Shown: positions 57,918-64,000 of the stretch, piece by piece
How the letters are laid out: each line of letters begins with the position of its first letter
Numbering within the stretch: position 1 is the first letter of the stretch
From: Viola odorata
Lineage: Eukaryota > Streptophyta > Magnoliopsida > Malpighiales > Violaceae
NCBI GenBank assembly: GCA_963691705.1
Contig: OY829540.1
Location: 1,312,001 to 1,376,000, forward strand
Direction of reading: 5' to 3'
DNA: 64,000 nucleotides
Position numbers and translations under genes: made by a program
The notes under the pieces: model-generated
Told to the model about the DNA's origin: nothing
Databases searched by the model: none
What the model saw: only the letters and a program-made list of their open reading frames with translations

Positions 57918-58417
57918 TCCAAATTATTTTGTCGAATGGTTAATGGCTATCATAGAGCATCAATATCATATGGTTTAGTGTTTCATAACATAGGAATAGA
58001 GCCTTTAAGTGATGCGGATCCAACCTCATCGCATGCGCACGCGGTGTCAATCGTTGTGCCATTGCCATCGATTGGCCCAATGTGATGCGATCCTGTGCCC
58101 ATCGCACACGCACAACTAGGACCAATCGGACCAAGATGCCGGGTCAAGGACGTGGATCAGACCAAGGATAACCAAGTGAGGTTGTCATAACTGCAACTCC
58201 TATACAAGGAGGTGCTGGAACTGAGGACGCTACTCGAGATAACCACACAACGTTTGTGGAGCCCATGCCTATTGCGCAGCCACAAGGACCCGCCGAGCTA
58301 AGACATCGAGCTGAGGAGTTGGCGCACCAAGAGAGGTTATCACAACTCTAGCACATGGAGCTAAATTTGAAGAGGCTGTTTTTCGTTTCCCGTCATTATG
58401 TATGACTAACACCACTA
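57918..58417. other. unassigned segment between CACTA and FKBP remnants
   Basis: No CACTA terminus is found here. 58010-58351 is richer in G and C than its surroundings. From ATG 58136 one plus-strand frame reads MPGQGRGSDQG, a stop, then a coding-like run containing ATPIQGGAGTEDATRDN and ending HRAEELAHQERLSQL at a stop (58349-58351). The composition looks like a decayed coding exon, but I do not recognise the family. Confidence 0.35.
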
Positions 58418-61372
58418 AGTATTGTATTTTATTTTTCTAGCTAGTCTCTCATGTCCTATCTCTTTCTATGACTTTGCCAAATTTAGTTTTGCATCTTTTT
58501 TTAAGTTTTATGTGAAAGTTTAAACTGGACAATAACTGATGGTATGTATCTGGTTTGGTGACTAGAAAGAAGACAAGGAGTACAATCGGAGAGAATACAG
58601 ACCCACAATGTGGTAATGAAGCAGAAAATTTAGAGAAATGTACCTTTGCATTTGCCAATTGAGGATTCTCAGGAGTAAGAAAAAAGTGACAGGTGATGCC
58701 TCTCTTATGTTCATTTCCAGTGGCAAAAAGTCAATTCTATGGAACTAATTGATTTTAAACATTTTCCTTTCTCATAGAGTATTCTGTTATTTTCTCCTAC
58801 AATTTTTGTTTCAAAAGTTTGTTACTGATTTCAAGGCTGAAAATGTTAAGAGGTCCAAAAAGAAGAGAAAGAAACATTTTGGAGAGGATAAAGTTCTTGA
58901 AGCTGAGACAAACCAAGGAAATTCATAGACGGAAAATGACGAGTTAGTATTATTAATGATTTATTAGTCTCACGCAAAGATAAATTGATCTTGGTATATA
59001 ACTATGGCTCTCCTCCTTTTCCTAACTTGATTTATTTATAATTAATTAGAGAGCATAATTTAGAAGAAGTGAATATCATTTTTATTATTTGTTCTGCCTT
59101 TTCTACTAAACTGATTTTTGTTTTTAAGAGAAAGGTTTGTTTCCTTAACTAAGATGGAGTTGACTTCTTATTTGTTTGTGTACTTTTTGAGATTTCATTT
59201 ATAGAGAACAAAGAAAATGCAAATGAACAGTTAGCTTGTTCTTCAACTTTTGAGTTCCATTAGACTTTCAACCATGCAGGTTTTGTAAATGTTTTTAAAG
59301 TTCAGTATATCCCATGGTCATATGTTTGTAAATAAATTTTGACTTTGTTGCAAAATTAAAATGTGGCTGATAATTGCAAATTGAGGTTCTTTTTAGTCCT
59401 TTCCAGTGGACACATATTTCTTACAAAACTAATTTATTCTAACTCGCTTTTTCTTCTGATAAAAAGTGTTGTGTTAGATTTTGTTTGCAAGTGACAGTGT
59501 TTATAATGCACGTCAAATTTACCTATTGTGGTTCTTCCTTTTATTCTTACAGTTAGTTAGTCTTCTTTTTTCAGTATATTTGGTCCAATGAGATATTTTG
59601 CCCTATGTCAAAGTTTGCTAAAAATTGCAGGACTGGAAATGTTAGAAATACCAAAAAGAAGAGGAAAACGCTTTCTGGAGAGGCAAAAGGTGTTACAATT
59701 GAGGGTGAAAATGTGAAGAATCTGTTGCTGGAGACAACAAATCCAAAGACAGAAAGTGATGAGTTAGTATTGTGATTCCTCTTTTTCCTAACTGTGTTTC
59801 TTTATAATTAATCAGAGCGTAAACAAGATGAAGCAAAAACTGACAATTTAGTCATGATATTTTTTTTATCTTTGTTTGTCTATCTTTAAGGATGTATGCT
59901 CTACTCATCTTTCCATGCACTCAAAAATTAAATCCCTTATCGACTAAAGCCCCCTTTTTCTAGAAAATGCAAGGATGAATCTGTTGAGAAGAAAAAGAGA
60001 AAGAAGAAGCATAAATCTAAGGAAAAGGTGGAGGTTGTACCTGAATAAGTAGCTGCCACCAATGCTACCACCAAAGCATACATCCTAAAATATAGAGCAT
60101 ACAATTTGGAACTAAATGAGCATACATTTTAGGATGTATGCTTTGGTGGTAGCATTGGTGGCAACATTGGTGGCAGCTACTTATTCAGGTACAACCTCCA
60201 CCTTTTCCAGGGAAAATATCTCATTGAAAAAAGAAATAAAAGGAAGAACCACAATAGATAAATTTGACATGCATTATAAACACCGTCACTTACATACGAA
60301 GTCTAACACAAACACTTTTTATCAGAAGAAAAAGTGAGTTAGAATAAATTAGTTTTGTAAGAAATATGTGTCCACTGGAAAGGACTAAAAAGAACCTCAA
60401 TTTGCAATTATCAGCCACATTTTAATTTTACAGCAAAGTCAAAATTTATTTACAAACATATGACCATGGGATATACTAAACTTTAAAAACATTTACAAAA
60501 CTTGCATGGTTAAAAGTCTAATGGAACTCAAAAGTTGAAGAACAAGCTAACTGTTTATTTGCATTTTCTTTGTTCTCTATAAATGAAATCTCAAAAAGTA
60601 CACAAACAAATAAGAAGTCAACTCCATCTTAGTTAAGGAAACAAACCTCTCTCTTAAAAACAAAAATCAGTTTAGTAGAAAAGGGAGAAAAAATAATAAA
60701 AATGATATTCACTTCTTCTTGATTATGCTCTCTAATTAATTATAAATAAATCAAGTTAGGAAAAAGAGGAGAGCTATAGTTATATATCAAGATCAATTTA
60801 TCTTTGCGTGAAAGTAATAAATCATTAATAATACTAACTCGTCATTTCCCGTCTGCGAATTTTCTTGGTTTGTCTCAGCTTCAAGACCTTTGTCCTCTCC
60901 AAAATGTTTCTCTTCTTTTTGGACCTCTTAACATTTTCAGCCTTGAAATTTGTAACAAACTTTTGAAACAAAAATTGTAGGAGAAAATATCAGAATATTC
61001 TATGAGAAAGGAAAATGTTTAAAATCAATTAGTTCCATAGAATTGACTTTTTGCCACTGGAAATAAACAAATGAACATAGAGAGGGAATCACCTGTCACT
61101 TTTTTCTTGCTTCTGAGAATCCTCAATTGGCAGACGCAAAGGTACATTTCTCTAAATTTCCTGCTTCATTACTACATTGTGGGTCTGTATTCTCTCCGAT
61201 TGTACTCCTTGTCTTCTTTGTAGTCACCAAACCAGATACATACCATCAGTTATTGTCCAGTTTAAACTTTCACATAAAACTTAAAAAAAGATGCAAAAAC
61301 AAATTTGGCAAAGTCATAGAAAGAGATGGGACATGAGAGACTAGCCAGAAAAATAAAATACAATACTTATCC
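58418..61372. repeat. large inverted repeat (FKBP-like gene fragment)
   Basis: The left arm (58418 to about 60095) and right arm (about 60120 to 61372) are highly similar in opposite orientation around a ~25-40-base loop. Outer edges: TAAGTATTGTATTTTATTTT at left and its complement near 61350-61372 at right. The right arm lacks what in the left arm spans about 59600-60018. Each arm is the 3' part of the same FKBP43/53-like gene, the two copies pointing at each other. Confidence 0.85.
58630..60049 (+). pseudogene. FKBP43/53-like gene, inverted 3' copy (left arm)
   Basis: Exon remnants on the plus strand: around 58650-58695 (VPLHLPIEDSQ with an in-frame stop), 58834-58942 (KKKRKKHFGEDKVLEAETN with a stop), 59632-59765 (NTKKKRKTLSGEAKG..., acceptor TTGCAG, donor GTTAGT) and about 59972-60048 (ESVEKKKRKKKHKSKEKVE, ending VVPE-stop). 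The acidic and lysine-rich segments resemble the nuclear-targeting middle part of plant FKBP43/53. No PPIase (FKBP) domain follows. Two in-frame stops make it non-functional as a protein. It has no promoter or 5' exons of its own. Confidence 0.6.
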
Positions 61373-62285
61373 AAAGAATTTCGATGTAAAGAAGAATAAT
61401 AAAGGGACTAACTGAATGAAAAAAAGAATAACACAAGGAAGGGCCAAATTAGGTAAATTTGACATGCATTATAAACACCCACTCTAACATACAAAGTCAA
61501 CACCTTTACTTCAAGGAAAGGTGAGCTGGAATCAATTAGTTTTATAACTCACCATTCATTTGCATTTTTTTCTTCATTCTTAGGAACTAGCAGCCCCACT
61601 TTCAATTACTGTATTTGCAAAATCTTCTCCAGGAGGCTCTCTAACCTAGATATTAAGGCAGCAACAATGGAAAAAAACTTGAACGGGAGATGTTAATCAA
61701 AGTGTAGAAAAATAAGAGAACGATTAAAGAAACCCAACACGGATAAGAAGGATACATCTCATCTCCAGAAGGTTGCACATAGTATCCAGTGAGGTGGACA
61801 CTAAGAGGGCCCTGAACAGAGAACACAACCTCATCCCACTCCTTGAATTCCAAGTTGAGTTGGGAAGATTCGGATGTATAAGGAGGTAAAGAGCAAAGGA
61901 GATCAGGGGTGTTTTCCCCAATGTGGCACTGAACCACACTCCTACCTATGACAGTCCTGATTCCAAGAGTAGCCTGGAAAGGATGGGGAAACTTTCAACA
62001 TATTAACAATTGCTGTCTCAAAAAGAAGAAGGAACAAGTGTATATATGTATAGAGTAGGAAAGAACACTGTACTTGTGAAATGTGGAGCTGTTTCCCATG
62101 GTCATCGGAAGGCCGATGACGGAAGAGTTTCTCTGGTTTCACTTCCACTCTAGTGATGCGATATACCCACTAAAACACACAACATCAATTTAATTCCAGC
62201 AAGAACAAGAAAAGGAAAAGGCATTAACATTAACTAATTTTGAAAAAAATAAGTAAAAGGAAGCGAACTAACCTCAGAAAGCCAT
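60116..62285 (-). pseudogene. FKBP43/53-like gene remnant with nucleoplasmin-like domain
   Basis: Minus strand. Exon 1 begins at ATG 62285 and reads M-A-F-stop where the family has MAFWG (TGG to TGA). Exon 2 (62148-62074) encodes VEVKPEKLFRHRP... to QLHISQ. Exon 3 (from 61973 to about 61740) encodes SVVQCHIGENTPDLLCSLPP, LNLEFKEWDEVVFSVQGP and SVHLTGYY, the nucleoplasmin-like N-terminal fold of plant nuclear FKBPs (histone chaperone activity in FKBP53). Later exons fall in the right arm of the inverted repeat: LRLPIEDSQKQEKSD near 61135-61090, and HFGEDKGLEAETNQ near 60900-60840 with a 4-base loss shifting the frame. The PPIase domain is absent. The phase between exons 1 and 2 does not fit. 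Decayed, but its 5' end is present. Confidence 0.65.
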
Positions 62286-62527
62286 AGTTTGATTACTTGT
62301 TGCCTATTTTTCTGATCTGTTGCTACTTCCTTTATGCCGCTCCTTAATCTTGTTAATGTTTTATTTTGGTTTGTTGTACAGACGTGGTAATGTGGTTAAT
62401 ATAGGGCGATATGGTTGCTTTAATCTTCTTCTTCTTCTTTTTTTAGAATAGCTTGCTTTAATAGCTTGAACGGATAATTTACATCAATGAAGACTCCCGA
62501 GGTTGGCTGCAGATTCTATTCCACTTA
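62286..62527. other. upstream region of the FKBP-like remnant
   Basis: AT-rich sequence that would hold the promoter of the minus-strand FKBP-like remnant. No clear TATA box or gene is seen. Confidence 0.4.
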
Positions 62528-63742
62528 GGGCCCCTTTGGGGCTAAGGTTCTACTTGAGAATCACTTCTACAAAACCAAAAAGCCAACTAAAGGTGTTTGG
62601 TAAACACCTTTAAAGCTGGGCTTCTTGAGAAGCCCAGTTTCAATCCAAGGGAAATGCACGCTTCTCAGACTGGAGCAAGGCGCTCCAGCGGGCCAAAACG
62701 GGCGTTTTGAGGAAAGGACGGGAAGCTGGGCTCAAATTTTTTGGACAAAAATATTGAGGGTATTCCTTCTTAATTACAAGTATACCAGGTATAAAAGCCC
62801 AAAAACACAGCCATCCTCCTCATTCTTGTCAAACGAGCTCGACAACCCAGCGACCCGCACTCCCTCTTCTCAAATCGATTTTTCCTTCGTTTTCTACCCA
62901 AATCTTACCCAAATTCTCTCCAAGTTTCACCGATTAATCCTTACATCTATATAAACAAAACCCATTGATCAATTTCAAAAATCATCCGCCAAATCTTCCT
63001 TCCCACCACGCGGTTTTGATTTTAGGTTTCAAGTAACAAAACCCAACCTAAAACCGCTGCTCATCCTCCGCCGATCTGCTGCTCCTCCTCGCTCTGCTCT
63101 GCTCCGCTCCTTCTCGATCTGCTGCTCATCCTCCGCCGCCCTGCTCCTCCTCGCTCTGCTCCTCCTCGTTATCCACGGTAAGTTTCCACTCTTCCTACTT
63201 ATACCAGTTTTAGCACAATCAATGGATCTTCCTTCTTACAGTTCGAAACCTATATCCTTCCTTAAAAATGACTAGGTTCAAAATTTGAATATGGTTTAAG
63301 GTAACTTAGAAATGGAAAGGACTGACTAGGGTATTTTCCATTCTGTAGACATTTATAGCGTAAGTGTGAGAAAGTTAATCTTAGAAACGAAATAGAGAAA
63401 ACAATAAATATGAGAAGGAAGACAGGAACAACACATGTTCAATCGCACCGTATGCTGTTTTTGACTTGTATGAGCTGCATTTGTGCTGAATCGTATAGTT
63501 TTGGTATGAGAATGAATGCTGGTTTGTGGCCACTGTTGCTTGACATTTTAGTGGATATTGTATGTATATCGAACAATGATCATGTCTGGTAAAGTAATTA
63601 CATGATTATTCAATAATTATGAGAGATGACATGCTGAAAGGTTCACGTGATGACGATTTTTTTGAATCACACGAACCATAATGAAGTTTTTCTTATCAAA
63701 AGTTCATTGTAGAGGGCTATGATACAGATATATGTATGAATC
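62528..63742. mobile_element. possible PIF/Harbinger-like element, 5' part
   Basis: Starts with GGGCCCCTTTGGGGC preceded by TTA (62525-62527), which fits Harbinger ends (TTA target, G/C-rich terminus). Two perfect palindromes follow (62591-62609 and 62616-62637). Bases 63055-63175 are an imperfect C/T-rich repeat (CTGCTCATCCTCCGCCG) ending near a GTAAGT donor at 63179, resembling a 5' UTR exon. No transposase is visible before the LTR that interrupts it at 63743. It could instead be the 5' UTR of an ordinary gene. Confidence 0.35.
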
Positions 63743-64000
63743 TGTCGCGCCCCAACGAAAATTAACAGAGGAATGCTAATTCACGAGTGTGCAACGAAAT
63801 TCGGGACCTTACAATGCTCAGCGTAGATGGACGCCTCGCAACATGCAATGAAGTCGCCACCCTAATTTGGTTGCTAGGCTTAGGGAACCCTAATCGTCAT
63901 GGCATAGGAAATATAATAAGTAAAAAACTAAAGGCACAAAAAAGGGGTCTGGACCCCAGACAAAGGTTCGGGGTCGTATTATGGTCTCGGGAAGGTGTTA
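63743..64000 (-). repeat. third copy of the element B LTR (cut by window end)
   Basis: Starts TGTCGCGCCCCAACG and follows the element B LTR nearly base for base to the end of the window (one extra A and very few substitutions). The preceding five bases, GAATC, would be its target duplication. Whether it is a full element or a solo LTR cannot be seen. Confidence 0.9.

Noticed and set aside
60116..60337. Plus-strand frame starting MSIHFRMYALVVALVATLVA, signal-peptide-like
   Set aside because: It is the antisense of the decayed FKBP tail at the centre of the inverted repeat; hydrophobicity comes from reverse reading of a GCCACCAATG repeat.

Overview
The window is nuclear DNA from a flowering plant, most likely a eudicot. 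It has many-exon genes with GT-AG introns, AT-rich introns and intergenic DNA, a plant-specific methylesterase, and a large nest of Tat/Ogre-type Ty3-gypsy retrotransposons. No bacterial, organellar, rRNA or clear tRNA gene was seen. Gene models were built by hand from reading frames, splice signals and recalled family similarity, with no database search.

Bases 1-15223 are the genic part, with three apparently intact genes. A WDR75/UTP17-type ribosome-biogenesis WD40 protein lies on the minus strand (15 exons, 292-6043). A mitochondrial Tim21/COA1-like membrane protein lies on the plus strand (3 exons, 7542-10482). A MES17-type methylesterase lies on the minus strand (4 exons, 11569-15223). 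Four small non-autonomous DNA transposons sit between or inside these genes.

Bases 17514 to about 58400 are a nest of mobile elements. The outermost layer is a degenerate CACTA (En/Spm) transposon starting at 17514, which carries a Copia-type solo LTR (17961-19172). An Ogre-type element, 'A' (plus strand, 20399-57417), split the CACTA transposase gene. A second Ogre-type element, 'B' (minus strand, 31226-50599), then landed in the integrase of A with a 5-bp target duplication. A is old, with many stops and frameshifts. B is young: I counted roughly a dozen LTR differences over about 3.4 kb. B nevertheless lacks the protease and most of ORF1. Both elements have lost the TATA-box part of their 5' LTR and kept it in the 3' LTR. 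Comparing A with B shows conserved non-coding structure: a hairpin just before the polypurine tract, a W-box palindrome in U3, and a conserved block in the 3' leader.

Bases 58418-62285 hold remnants of an FKBP43/53-type gene (nucleoplasmin-like domain plus lysine-rich tail). Its 3' part is duplicated as a nearly 3-kb inverted repeat around a short loop. A transcript from the intact 5' end would fold into a long hairpin, so this is my leading candidate for an unusual regulatory (siRNA-producing) locus. From 62528 on there is a probable PIF/Harbinger-like sequence. It is interrupted at 63743 by the start of a third copy of the element B LTR, which runs off the window.
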